Below are positions 25,504-32,898 of a DNA stretch of 47,742 nt, piece after piece. The DNA lies in NCBI GenBank assembly GCA_965370365.1, contig CBDUSP010000004.1, positions 1-47,742 of the forward strand, written 5' to 3'. The position numbers were made by a program, and so were the translations under genes. The notes below the pieces were generated by a model that saw only the letters and a program-made list of their open reading frames with translations, made no database searches and was not told where the DNA came from. Numbering within the stretch: position 1 is the stretch's first letter; each line of letters begins with the position of its first letter. This DNA comes from DAIDHZ01 sp965370365 (GTDB lineage: Bacteria; Chlamydiota; Chlamydiia; Chlamydiales; SM23-39).

Positions 25504-27183
25504 TTAGATGGACGATGCCTTTGCTTCCTGAGTCTTTTCTTGTTTTTCCAAGAAAAGGTTCCTGACCGCTTTTTGCATTTCCTCTTCGATGTCCACTTTT
25601 TTCTTGAATTGCTTATCTTGTCGAAGCCAAGGGGGAATGAAGTTTAGAGCAAATGAAGAGGAAAGAGTCTTGCACCAATCTTCAAATGATGATGTCTCGA
25701 GCCCCTCCTCTTTTACGCTTGTTGCAAAGAACTCCGGGTAATTAGACGTAATGAGCTCTTTTAATTTTTCCGTAAAACTTGGGTTGTTTTTTGCCGCGTC
25801 TTTCTCGATGATATCGAAGATCCAGTCCAAAACCACGCGGTTGTTCGCAGTTACAACTTCGGCTTGGTCAATCTCTCTTGTGCTAATGCCCTTTTTTAAA
25901 CACTCATTTTTCACGTGTTGATAAAACAGGTCTCCTGCATGTTCTTCTGCTAGGCAGAGCAAAATTCTTTTTCTACTAAGAGACAAATTACTCGAAAATA
26001 AACATTGTAAGGATAGTTCAAGGTGTAAAGCACGTACAATTGGGAAGGGGATATTTATCCATGGGATCTGCAATGTAGAAAAAAATGTCTCGTTTAAGGA
26101 AACTGCATGACGGGTGAATTGCTTTCTTGCTTCGAGATAGAGATCTTTTCTTCCAGACATCGCTTTAGCAAACAAAGCCTCTCCCAAGGAGGCTTCTGCT
26201 TCCGCAATAGTTGGAGTGGAAAGTATTGATTTAAGTTTTTCCTTATAGCGGGGGTCAGATAAAGATCCTCCATGGACAGTTTCCTTGGCAAATTCCCTCC
26301 AAGTAGATTGATATAGGCGCCACTCAAAATCTGCGGTTAGACTACCGGCAAAGAGGCTGGTACTTATTAGGTGTTTTCGAATAGAAAAACCTTCTTGTTC
26401 TGAATGGTTTTTGTTTATATGCTTCAGACACTCATTGGCCGCCAAGTAAAAAGGGAATGTAGTACAAAAACGAATGTCTCTTTGCCTGAGATTGTTCATT
26501 TGCTCTTCTGAGGATGTAGCTTTAGTAAAGGCAAGGCAAAGATCAGCTTTCTGAAGTTCAACGGGAAGGATTCGAGCTGTAAACTCAGCAGCTTTCATTT
26601 GGAGAAAACAGTTTGAGGCTATTACGCTTACTTTCCAAAGAACTTTGCTTCCGTATTTAATCAATGGATTGTCATGGGATTCTAGGCTAGAAAATGAATT
26701 GCTTTTGGTCACAAATGCATCAATTCGGGTTGTTAAGGCCGCGACGGTTTCGGGGATGAGAGCTTCAATAGCAGTCTTTAAGAAAGCCAAACTCAATGCT
26801 TTGGCCAATCCAGGCTCTGTTTTTCGTTTGGAGGTGCTTTCTGACTTTACAGGCACCTGGCAAGTAGGACAGCTGAGAGGAGGCCAAGGGTTTACGATGC
26901 GATCTTCCAGGAGAGTTGCTGCTTGTGCTTCTCGTAACTCCTGATAGCACCCCTGATGTATGAAGTGAAATGATTCATCCTTTTCTGATGCAGAGTCTAC
27001 TACGGCTGTTCGAGGATGGCCTACAACAGTTAGCTGTTCTGCGTCAGAACGCGTTTTGTCAAACAACTCGTCAAAACAGACAGCACACTTACTCTCTGTA
27101 TCCCTCCTCAAAACATCTGGAGCCACCTTCCGTAATGGGAATGCTGTTGTCGCTGCTTGTATAGAACTATACGGATTAATCAT
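25504..27183 (-). CDS. RING-finger-like protein, candidate ubiquitin-ligase effector
   Basis: A 559-aa protein with a RING-like zinc module at about residues 33-108: C33-x2-C36, H56, H73-x2-H76-x2-C79 and C105-P-x-C108. RING domains in eukaryotes recruit ubiquitin-loaded E2 enzymes, and intracellular bacteria use such proteins as secreted effectors. Residues 120-559 are helical and unrecognised, ending in a Lys/Glu-rich tail (about 525-550). No Sec signal is present, so export would be by type III secretion. The gene is flanked by 22-nt direct repeats of the porin 3' end, which suggests insertion. Ligand spacing matches two smaller proteins near 31-32 kb. Ligase activity is inference. Confidence 0.8.
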   Translation of the reverse strand: MINPYSSIQAATTAFPLRKVAPDVLRRDTESKCAVCFDELFDKTRSDAEQLTVVGHPRTAVVDSASEKDESFHFIHQGCYQELREAQAATLLEDRIVNPWPPLSCPTCQVPVKSESTSKRKTEPGLAKALSLAFLKTAIEALIPETVAALTTRIDAFVTKSNSFSSLESHDNPLIKYGSKVLWKVSVIASNCFLQMKAAEFTARILPVELQKADLCLAFTKATSSEEQMNNLRQRDIRFCTTFPFYLAANECLKHINKNHSEQEGFSIRKHLISTSLFAGSLTADFEWRLYQSTWREFAKETVHGGSLSDPRYKEKLKSILSTPTIAEAEASLGEALFAKAMSGRKDLYLEARKQFTRHAVSLNETFFSTLQIPWINIPFPIVRALHLELSLQCLFSSNLSLSRKRILLCLAEEHAGDLFYQHVKNECLKKGISTREIDQAEVVTANNRVVLDWIFDIIEKDAAKNNPSFTEKLKELITSNYPEFFATSVKEEGLETSSFEDWCKTLSSSFALNFIPPWLRQDKQFKKKVDIEEEMQKAVRNLFLEKQEKTQEAKASSI

Positions 27184-27266
27184 GAAAGCAATTGTATGTT
27201 ATTTATTTGTTTTAGTACAATTGATAATATGCGGTATCAAAATCAAGAAATTATTTATACTCTGGG

Positions 27267-28574
27267 TTACCAGTGATCAAGGCCGATTTGAGCGCCGATG
27301 ACAAAGGCATTTGGAGTGTTCAGTCCTTTAGGACGAATGATATACTGGATATCGGGCATAATATAAAACCAGTGTGTCAGCTGCATCCAATAATTGAGCT
27401 CGAGCACTGTTTCTGCACTTTGTCTTGGAAGATTTTCTCTTCTTTGCTTTTTGTCTAAATCAGAGCTGAAATCTCCGTAGATAACACCAAATGCAGCGGT
27501 GTCTTTTGGCCTTCCCGGAATAAGTCCTTTATATGTAAGACCGCCGTTGAAAAAGAGGGGAAAGACGTTGCGGTTTTTTGGCTGCAAAATGTTGGAGATA
27601 AACGCAGTGAGTCCTTGATCCGATTTATGTCCTTTTGGACTGTAGAGTTTTTGGTCAAAGAGAAAATAAAGGCCTGGATCTCCTTTTTGAGAGCCGCCAG
27701 AGAATTTATCGCGACTTCCGTTTAGATAGTAGAATCCAACTTTATAATTCCCAGGAAGACCATGATCTTCTTTGCCTTGGTTGACAAGGATATTCCATTC
27801 AGTGATCCAAACAACGCCATTTGTACTTGAGAAGGTAAAGTTTGTTCCATGGTACTTGTTCTTCTGGATTTTGCTATTGGCATTATAAACACCGAATTTC
27901 GCAGACAACCATTCCCATGGCTTTCCTTCCACCATAGCGCCCCATGTCGCTTTTGGATACGCAGTAAAAGGGATGTTGAAGAAAATTGAAACAGGGTTTC
28001 CATCAAAGGCATTGTTCACAAATTGCCAATAAATAGGATTCGCTAGAAAGTCATCACCCGCGCAAACTCTTCCCGCTTTTAAAATGAGTCGATCTTTAAA
28101 CAAGGACTCAAGAAGATAGAGATTAACGAGGCGCACTGTAGGCGATCCCCAAATCTGAGAGACGGTAAATGCGTTATCAATTTTCGAAGTTAAATCGGTT
28201 CCTGTTCGCCATGCCATGGAGGTGAGGACACTGAGTCCCGTAAGTCCATAATCTGTAAGCTCGATATTGAGGGAAGAACCGTAGGATCCATCGTATGCAA
28301 AGCCTCGATCTCTGCCTCCATGGACGTTTCCAAGTAAGTTTGTCACGTAAGAAGTGTCAACCGTAATGCCTGCTTCTGCAAGTTTATGTCTTCGTTTCCC
28401 ATAGTCGCCCAGCATGTACTTTTGATCCCACCAAGAGACGTCTTTCTTTTCCTGCTCTTTTTCAAACTGCTCTCGAATGGCTTTGTGGCGCGCTCTTGAG
28501 TTTTGAGAAAAGCGATGATCGCCAGCTTGCAAAGAAAGGGCGACGAATAAAAATAGATAAATGTATCGATTCAT
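27267..28574 (-). CDS. OprB-type carbohydrate porin
   Basis: A 435-aa outer-membrane protein with signal peptide MNRYIYLFLFVALSLQAG and features of the carbohydrate-selective OprB porin family: WWDQKYMLGDYGKRRHKLAEAGIT, GSSLNIELTDYGL, LKAGRVCAGDDF and barrel strands to the C-terminal GAQIGLDHW. The ATG at 28574 gives a proper signal peptide; a TTG 36 nt upstream is rejected. It is divergent from a hexose-type transporter 99 nt away, which fits joint sugar uptake. Its last codons are duplicated on the far side of the adjacent RING gene. Confidence 0.9.
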   Translation of the reverse strand: MNRYIYLFLFVALSLQAGDHRFSQNSRARHKAIREQFEKEQEKKDVSWWDQKYMLGDYGKRRHKLAEAGITVDTSYVTNLLGNVHGGRDRGFAYDGSYGSSLNIELTDYGLTGLSVLTSMAWRTGTDLTSKIDNAFTVSQIWGSPTVRLVNLYLLESLFKDRLILKAGRVCAGDDFLANPIYWQFVNNAFDGNPVSIFFNIPFTAYPKATWGAMVEGKPWEWLSAKFGVYNANSKIQKNKYHGTNFTFSSTNGVVWITEWNILVNQGKEDHGLPGNYKVGFYYLNGSRDKFSGGSQKGDPGLYFLFDQKLYSPKGHKSDQGLTAFISNILQPKNRNVFPLFFNGGLTYKGLIPGRPKDTAAFGVIYGDFSSDLDKKQRRENLPRQSAETVLELNYWMQLTHWFYIMPDIQYIIRPKGLNTPNAFVIGAQIGLDHW

Positions 28575-28596
28575 AAGCTGTGAGTCTATCGCAACG

Positions 28597-28617
28597 AATC
28601 TCTTTTGCAAAGAGATT
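28597..28617. promoter_or_regulatory. Palindrome between porin and sugar transporter
   Basis: AATCTCTTT-TGC-AAAGAGATT: two perfect nine-base arms with a three-base centre, lying 22 nt upstream of the porin start and 56 nt upstream of the transporter start. Position between divergent genes of one uptake route fits an operator for a dimeric repressor. A TTGACA hexamer follows at 28620-28625, though no good -10 box follows it. Confidence 0.5.
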
Positions 28618-28673
28618 TCTTGACAGGTTCGGGGGTTTTATGGGAAACGTTGGATAGAGAATGGGGAAAAATT

Positions 28674-30032
28674 ATGATTCATCTGATTGCGTTAATTGCA
28701 GCACTAACTGGATTTTTATTTGGGTTTGACGAAGGAATTGTTTCCGGAGTGATCGAGCAAATTGCTGATGACTTTGGAATGAACTCGCGCCAAGTTGGTT
28801 TCATGATGGGACTGATGCCCTTTGGAGCGCTTGTATCAGCGGCCCTGATCGGACGATTTTCTGACTGGGCAGGAAGGCGGCTTGTTCTTTTCTTAGTGCC
28901 GATTATTTTTTCTTTTGGGATCTTCATGACGATTTTCACCACTTCCTATGAATTTTTGTGTGTGGCGCGGATTTTGCTTGGCATCAGCATCGGGATGTCG
29001 GTTGTTATTAGTCCTCTTTACATTGCGGAAGCAGCTCCCAAAGAGATTCGGGGAACGCTTGTGATTTATTTCCAGCTTGCGATTACGGTCGGGATTTTTT
29101 GTGCGTACTGTCTCAATTTGTTTGCACTGAACCTTCTTCCTTGGAGGATGATGTTTGCAATGGGATTGATTCCAAGTGCTGTGCTTTTTATCGGCGCCTT
29201 TTTCTTGCCAGAGAGTCCTCGCTGGCTCTGCGCCCGCGGGAAAATTGATGAAGCTAAAAAAACACTCAGTCGTCTGCATGGGAAGCATCGCGTGACGCAG
29301 ATGATTGGAGAGGAACTCAAGTCTATCGAGCAATCTGTTCGGCATGAATCGAAAAACAATGTTTGGAAAGAGCTTTTTTCAAAAGCAATTCGTCCCTGCG
29401 CGCTTATGGGAGTGCTCCTCTTTTTCTTCCAGCAGCTAAGTGGGATTAATGCGGTGATTTATTACGCGCCAATTATCTTTAAGAAAATGGAAATAGGCAG
29501 CCAATTTGCAACGCTTCTTGCAACCGTTGGAGTTGGGGGTCTCAATCTTCTTATGACGATTGTCGCAATGAGACTCATCGAGAGAGTGGGAAGAAGACCA
29601 CTTCTCATGATCGGGTTTGCTGGAGCTGCAATTTCTCTTTGCACGGTCGCGCTGATCACATACTTAAACATTCCAGATCTTCGATGGATTGCGGCGGTTG
29701 CCTTATTTACCTACATCGCGTCATTTGCAATTGGTCTTGGGCCGCTTCCGTGGGTGATGATGCCAGAGATTTTCCCCCTCAAAGTACGTGGTCAGGGGGC
29801 GAGTCTTTCTGCAGCGAGCAACTGGGCGTTTAATACAATTGTTGTTGCGACGTTTCCGGTATTCCTGCATGACTTTGGGATTTCAGCGACCTTTATTCTC
29901 TACGCGGTTACATGTGTTGTGGGGCTTTTCTTCACAATGCGTTATGTGCCTGAGACAAGAGGCATGTCTTTGGAAGCAATTGAAAAGCATGTGCGCTCCA
30001 AAAAGCCTTTCAGGCTTCTTGGGCGGGGATAG
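28674..30032 (+). CDS. MFS sugar/H+ symporter
   Basis: A 452-aa major-facilitator sugar porter with 12 predicted helices. Family signatures appear in order: RFSDWAGRR after helix 2, PESPRWLCARG before the central loop, QQLSGINAVIYYAPIIF in helix 7, ERVGRRPLLM, and the terminal PETRGMSLE. These place it with hexose transporters such as XylE/GLUT-type proteins. ATG at 28674 begins helix 1; an earlier frame start at 28605 is unlikely. Paired divergently with the OprB-type porin. Its last 120 nt are duplicated at 30705-30827, and its stop is overlapped by an opposite-strand gene. Confidence 0.95.
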   Translation: MIHLIALIAALTGFLFGFDEGIVSGVIEQIADDFGMNSRQVGFMMGLMPFGALVSAALIGRFSDWAGRRLVLFLVPIIFSFGIFMTIFTTSYEFLCVARILLGISIGMSVVISPLYIAEAAPKEIRGTLVIYFQLAITVGIFCAYCLNLFALNLLPWRMMFAMGLIPSAVLFIGAFFLPESPRWLCARGKIDEAKKTLSRLHGKHRVTQMIGEELKSIEQSVRHESKNNVWKELFSKAIRPCALMGVLLFFFQQLSGINAVIYYAPIIFKKMEIGSQFATLLATVGVGGLNLLMTIVAMRLIERVGRRPLLMIGFAGAAISLCTVALITYLNIPDLRWIAAVALFTYIASFAIGLGPLPWVMMPEIFPLKVRGQGASLSAASNWAFNTIVVATFPVFLHDFGISATFILYAVTCVVGLFFTMRYVPETRGMSLEAIEKHVRSKKPFRLLGRG

Positions 30033-30414
30033 TCTGTAAGAAGTTCTTGACTCGACGAACCCGATTCTTGGCCTCTGTGATCATGTTGGATATGGGATTT
30101 ACCTGTTGTGTATCGTAATCCATGTCGTTTGCCTGACCTAGAAGCTCTTGAGCCGATGCCTCGCACAGCCTCATTGTTGCTCCGAGGTCCTCAACCCAGG
30201 TCTCTGCGAGAGCTCTTTGTGAGTTGTCTGTCCCTACGCTACACAGGAAGTTCTGGGAGGCTTCTTTCATAGGGCTTAGGAGATGGCTTACAAAATATGT
30301 TAATTCTTGCACGTCATCCTCCCAAGCGCTCTGCTCATTCAGAACGTCGTTTGGACGCTCTACGCAGCTTGTGGTGGGATCGTTATTGGTATATTTGTTT
30401 AATTGTCCTGCCAT
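30010..30414 (-). CDS. Unknown 134-aa protein
   Basis: A 134-aa soluble, mostly helical protein (sequence rich in Asn, Gln, Glu) with no domain that I recognise. The C-terminus (KNFLQTIPAQEA) is read antisense across the last 23 nt of the transporter gene, so part of its coding sequence derives from that overlap. A promoter TTGACA-17-TATACT ends only about 11 nt before the ATG, so the leader would be very short. It occupies the third cargo position of the small-gene array, downstream of copy a. Confidence 0.6.
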   Translation of the reverse strand: MAGQLNKYTNNDPTTSCVERPNDVLNEQSAWEDDVQELTYFVSHLLSPMKEASQNFLCSVGTDNSQRALAETWVEDLGATMRLCEASAQELLGQANDMDYDTQQVNPISNMITEAKNRVRRVKNFLQTIPAQEA

Positions 30415-30424
30415 ATACCATGTA

Positions 30425-30453
30425 AGTATATATTATAATGGCAATAGTGTCAA
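30425..30453 (-). promoter_or_regulatory. Sigma70-like promoter of the 134-aa gene
   Basis: Minus-strand TTGACA (30453-30448), 17-nt spacer, TATACT (30430-30425). The -35 box is perfect and the -10 box matches five of six positions. A second TATAAT lies inside the spacer at 30437-30432. Confidence 0.65.
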
Positions 30454-30463
30454 TGTGCTATAA

Positions 30464-30727
30464 TTATAGATTGTTTTTGATTAATTGTTTAAATCCAAGA
30501 TCTTCGAGGAGATGATCCGCAGCTTCTTGAACCTCAGGGGTTACCTTATGCCAGGGGTCATAATCATATTGGAACTGAACCTGTTCGGAGAACATCAGCA
30601 CGTCCTGCTGGATCTTGTCCTCCATGAGGAGCGAGCGGGTCTTTAGATCATTGATCAGGGGGTCTCCAAGGGCTCTTTGCCCATTGTGAAGATGATAGAT
30701 TATGTGTGTTGTGGGGCTTTTCTTCAC
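30464..30727 (-). pseudogene. Small conserved gene, copy a, 5'-truncated
   Basis: An 87-codon frame whose residues from HIIYHL onward match copies b and c almost exactly (LINDLKTRSLLMEDKIQQDV, FQYDYDPWHKVTPEVQEA, HLLEDLGFK). The first seven codons (GTG start, KKSPTT) are antisense to the duplicated transporter end, so the native 5' end has been replaced; the junction is near 30703-30709 at a shared ATGTGTG. The C-terminus also differs (QLIKNNL instead of E). No ribosome site is seen. Probably a remnant, although a short protein could still be made. Function is unknown. Confidence 0.65.
30491..30708 (-). repeat. Small-gene repeat, copy a
   Basis: About 215 nt almost identical to copy b at 31587-31804 (two substitutions seen in the part shared by both) and clearly related to copy c at 32540-32760. 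It marks the seam of the cassette array. Confidence 0.92.
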
Positions 30728-30827
30728 AATCCGCTATGTTCCAGAGACAAGAGGAATGTCTTTGGAAGCAATTGAAAAGCATGTTCGCTCCAAAAAGCCC
30801 TTCAGGCTTCTTGGGCGGGGATAGTCT
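30705..30827 (+). pseudogene. Detached 3' end of a sugar-transporter gene
   Basis: 123 nt that align without gaps to 29913-30035, the end of the MFS transporter gene plus three bases. There are seven substitutions; six are synonymous and one changes Met to Ile. It encodes the terminal PETRGMSLEAIEKHV region and the stop, with no gene body before it. The pattern shows that the fragment comes from a homologue that was under protein-level selection. Confidence 0.92.
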
Positions 30828-30905
30828 CTTAAAAGAAGGGATTTTGTTTGCTGGGGTTAGTGAAGGGGAGTTCTTCATAAGTTAGGCTCGTATCTATGAG
30901 ATGAG

Positions 30906-31502
30906 TTAAGCCTGTATCATTCTTTCTGCTGCTCCTATTGCTGCTCCTATTGCTGCTCCTATTGCTGCTCCTATTGCTGCTGCTCTTGCTCCTGCTCCTG
31001 CTCTTGCTTCTATTTCTCCTACTGCTGCTTCTATTGCTGCTGCTGCTGCTAATACTGCGGCTGCTCCTATTGCTCCTATTGCTGCTACTCTTGCTCCTCC
31101 TGCTAATACTGCTACTCCTGCTGCTGCTCCTAATACTGCAGCTTCTTCTCTTGTCACGATTTTTTTGATTTTCTCAATTGAGGCATTCAAGCGGCCCCAG
31201 ATTGTCCCTTTTAACAAGGCATCCTGCGCAATCAGAAAGATCACGTTCTTTTGCTGACATGTCGGGCATTGATCGATCTTTCTTCCTGCGTATACTTCCA
31301 TTTCTTTAAGGCAGCTTGTGTGTATCCCGCATAAAACGTCCTTTCCATTGGATTGTCGAAGATGAACAGAACTTTCTTTTAGATTCAGCGTGTCCTGACA
31401 AATGGCACAGATCTTGTCTGCAAGGAGGAGCTTCTTTTCTGGGAAGATCGTCTTTAAATATCGAGGCGTTGTTATTGCTTTTGCAATTCTAGAGAATGTC
31501 AT
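30906..31502 (-). CDS. RING-like protein 1 with GAAI-repeat tail
   Basis: A 198-aa protein. Residues 32-82 carry a RING-like ligand set: C32-x2-C35, H47, C58-x2-H61-x2-C64, C79-P-x-C82. From about residue 120 the sequence is almost pure Ala/Gly/Ile/Val, with four copies of GAAI at the C-terminus that come from a 12-bp tandem DNA repeat. The tail could form hydrophobic membrane helices. ATG at 31502 is preceded by a 44-nt sequence also found before RING-like protein 2. Likely a type III-secreted host-directed protein; ligase activity is inference. Confidence 0.72.
   Translation of the reverse strand: MTFSRIAKAITTPRYLKTIFPEKKLLLADKICAICQDTLNLKESSVHLRQSNGKDVLCGIHTSCLKEMEVYAGRKIDQCPTCQQKNVIFLIAQDALLKGTIWGRLNASIEKIKKIVTREEAAVLGAAAGVAVLAGGARVAAIGAIGAAAVLAAAAAIEAAVGEIEARAGAGARAAAIGAAIGAAIGAAIGAAERMIQA
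30928..30975. repeat. 12-bp microsatellite in RING-like gene 1
   Basis: Four perfect tandem copies of GCTGCTCCTATT (plus strand), followed to about 31140 by degenerate CTN-type triplets. On the coding strand each unit reads Gly-Ala-Ala-Ile. Because the unit is a multiple of three, slippage would change tail length and not frame. Confidence 0.92.
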
Positions 31503-31517
31503 AATTACAACCGTTGG

Positions 31518-31561
31518 TTTGTTTTATAAAGATTATAACAAAAATTGAATTATTATTACAG
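31518..31561 (-). promoter_or_regulatory. Repeated promoter spacer before RING-like gene 1
   Basis: A 44-nt A+T-rich sequence identical to 32471-32514. It includes a perfect minus-strand TATAAT (31537-31532) about 30 nt before the start codon; the -35 region is poor (TGTAAT at 17 nt). Identity between the copies shows that the spacer was duplicated with the small-gene end. Confidence 0.65.
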
Positions 31562-31577
31562 GAATGAATAATTAAAA

Positions 31578-31808
31578 TTATTCTTTGAATCCAAGATCTT
31601 CGAGGAGATGATCCGCAGCTTCTTGAACCTCAGGGGTTACCTTATGCCAGGGGTCATAATCATATTGGAACTGAACCTGTTCGGAGAACATCAGCACGTC
31701 CTGCTGGATCTTGTCCTCCATGAGGAGCGAGCGGGTCTTTAGATCGTTGATCAGAGGGTCTCCAAGGGCTCTTTGCCCATTGTGAAGATGATAGATTATG
31801 TGTGCCAC
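31578..31808 (-). CDS. Small conserved gene, copy b
   Basis: A 76-codon frame (GTG start at 31808) matching copy c from VAHII to the common ending HLLEDLGFKE. Upstream in the same frame, the EDV residues of copy c are still readable, but the first 20 or so codons of copy c are replaced by the end of RING-like gene 2, whose stop lies 14 nt away. It may be translated by coupling to that gene, or be a 5'-truncated relic. The predicted protein is acidic and helical. Function is unknown. Confidence 0.55.
   Translation of the reverse strand: MAHIIYHLHNGQRALGDPLINDLKTRSLLMEDKIQQDVLMFSEQVQFQYDYDPWHKVTPEVQEAADHLLEDLGFKE
31587..31804 (-). repeat. Small-gene repeat, copy b
   Basis: Near-identical to copy a at 30491-30708 (offset 1096 nt) and more diverged from copy c. 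Homology to copy c continues past the start codon through the bases that encode EDVAHII. Confidence 0.92.
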
Positions 31809-31822
31809 ATCTTCAAATGGTT

Positions 31823-32455
31823 TTAAGTACGAGATATTACTCGCCTTATTCCCTCTTCTCCTCCCATTATTCCTCCCATTGCTCCTGCTATTATTATTAT
31901 TGCTGCTATCCCTGTTCCTAGTTCTTCCCTGATGGCATTTCTCGCTACTATTACTGCCGTTCCTGCTCCTGCTCCTAGTCCTAGTACTCTTCCTAGGTCT
32001 CTTCCTGGGTTTCTTCCCATTACTCTTGCTATTGTTCCTCCTACTACTACTGCTGTTGTTCCTGTTGTTATTCCTGCTGTTACTCCCACTACTACTGCTG
32101 TTGCTATTGTTTTTATTGTTTGTATTGCTTCTCCTATAGTTCTTGCTTGTACTATGGAAGAAGGGATGTCGTTTAATGCTAAAGTTACTTTATTTTGACA
32201 GCCTATGCATCGAATTGTTAGATCTCCTTCTCCATTCTTCTGATCTCCCCTTTTTATCTGTTCCAACGAAGTTAGAAAACAGCTTGAATGTATCCAGCAC
32301 TGCTTTACGTTGTTCTCGATTGTTAGGTCGTGAGCGAAGATTTCTTTTCCCTTGTTTTCTTCACTAGAGACTATATCGAGGCAAATTGGACAGGAATCCT
32401 CGTTGGGATGGACGAAGGATTCTGCAGGCATTTTTCTTAATAGGGGAAGCGTCAT
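31823..32455 (-). CDS. RING-like protein 2 with hydrophobic tail
   Basis: A 210-aa protein with the same ligand layout as its neighbour: C22-x2-C25, H42, C53-x2-H56-x2-C59, C83-x2-C86. Apart from these residues the N-terminal sequences differ. From about residue 105 it is Gly/Ala/Ile/Val/Thr-rich (for example AVVVGVTAGITTGTTAVVVGG), encoded by degenerate triplet-repeat DNA, and could span or insert in membranes. ATG at 32455. The shared 44-nt spacer lies upstream and small-gene copy b follows 14 nt downstream. Candidate secreted effector; no biochemical proof from sequence. Confidence 0.72.
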   Translation of the reverse strand: MTLPLLRKMPAESFVHPNEDSCPICLDIVSSEENKGKEIFAHDLTIENNVKQCWIHSSCFLTSLEQIKRGDQKNGEGDLTIRCIGCQNKVTLALNDIPSSIVQARTIGEAIQTIKTIATAVVVGVTAGITTGTTAVVVGGTIARVMGRNPGRDLGRVLGLGAGAGTAVIVARNAIREELGTGIAAIIIIAGAMGGIMGGEEGIRRVISRT

Positions 32456-32470
32456 AATAATAACCTTTTG

Positions 32471-32514
32471 TTTGTTTTATAAAGATTATAACAAAAATTG
32501 AATTATTATTACAG
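32471..32514 (-). promoter_or_regulatory. Repeated promoter spacer before RING-like gene 2
   Basis: Second copy of the 44-nt spacer, with minus-strand TATAAT at 32490-32485. It follows small-gene copy c and precedes RING-like gene 2, in the same arrangement as copy b and RING-like gene 1. Confidence 0.65.
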
Positions 32515-32530
32515 AGATAGTTAATTCAAA

Positions 32531-32821
32531 TTATTCTTTGAATCCGAGGTCTTCGAGGAGGTGATCCGCAGCTTCTTGAACCTCAGGGGTTACCTTATGC
32601 CAGGGGTCATAATCATATTGGAACTGCACCTGCTCAGAGAACATCAGAACATCCTGCTGGATCTTGTCCTCCATGAGAAGCGAGCGGGTCTTTAGATCAT
32701 TGATTAGAGGGTCTGCAAGGGCTCTTTGCCCGTGATGAAGGTGAGAGATGATATGTGCGACATCTTCGCACATAATAGACTTAGATAATTCGGGGTCCTC
32801 TTTTTTATAACGCCTCTTCAT
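32531..32821 (-). CDS. Small conserved gene, copy c (full-length)
   Basis: A 96-aa protein and the only copy with its own ATG (32821) and a non-chimeric N-terminus (MKRRYKKEDPELSKSIMCED). The body LINDLKTRSLLMEDKIQQDV and FQYDYDPWHKVTPEVQEA is shared with copies a and b. It is charged, helical and has no signal peptide. It heads the array, being transcribed first. Possible roles are a chaperone for the secreted cargo or an effector itself; neither is shown by motifs. Confidence 0.7.
   Translation of the reverse strand: MKRRYKKEDPELSKSIMCEDVAHIISHLHHGQRALADPLINDLKTRSLLMEDKIQQDVLMFSEQVQFQYDYDPWHKVTPEVQEAADHLLEDLGFKE
32540..32770 (-). repeat. Small-gene repeat, copy c
   Basis: Third and most diverged member of the repeat family, with mostly silent or conservative changes relative to copies a and b. 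Confidence 0.9.
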
Positions 32822-32898
32822 AATTATTATTTTAGTACTAAAGTGGTTTAATTGTTTATATTAATTATTGGTTGTTGGTTTTTAGGGAGTTGAGGAGG

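Noticed and set aside
30938..31168. Plus-strand frame of almost pure leucine
   Set aside because: It is the antisense reading of the 12-bp microsatellite; the minus strand carries the RING-like N-terminus and a proper promoter region.
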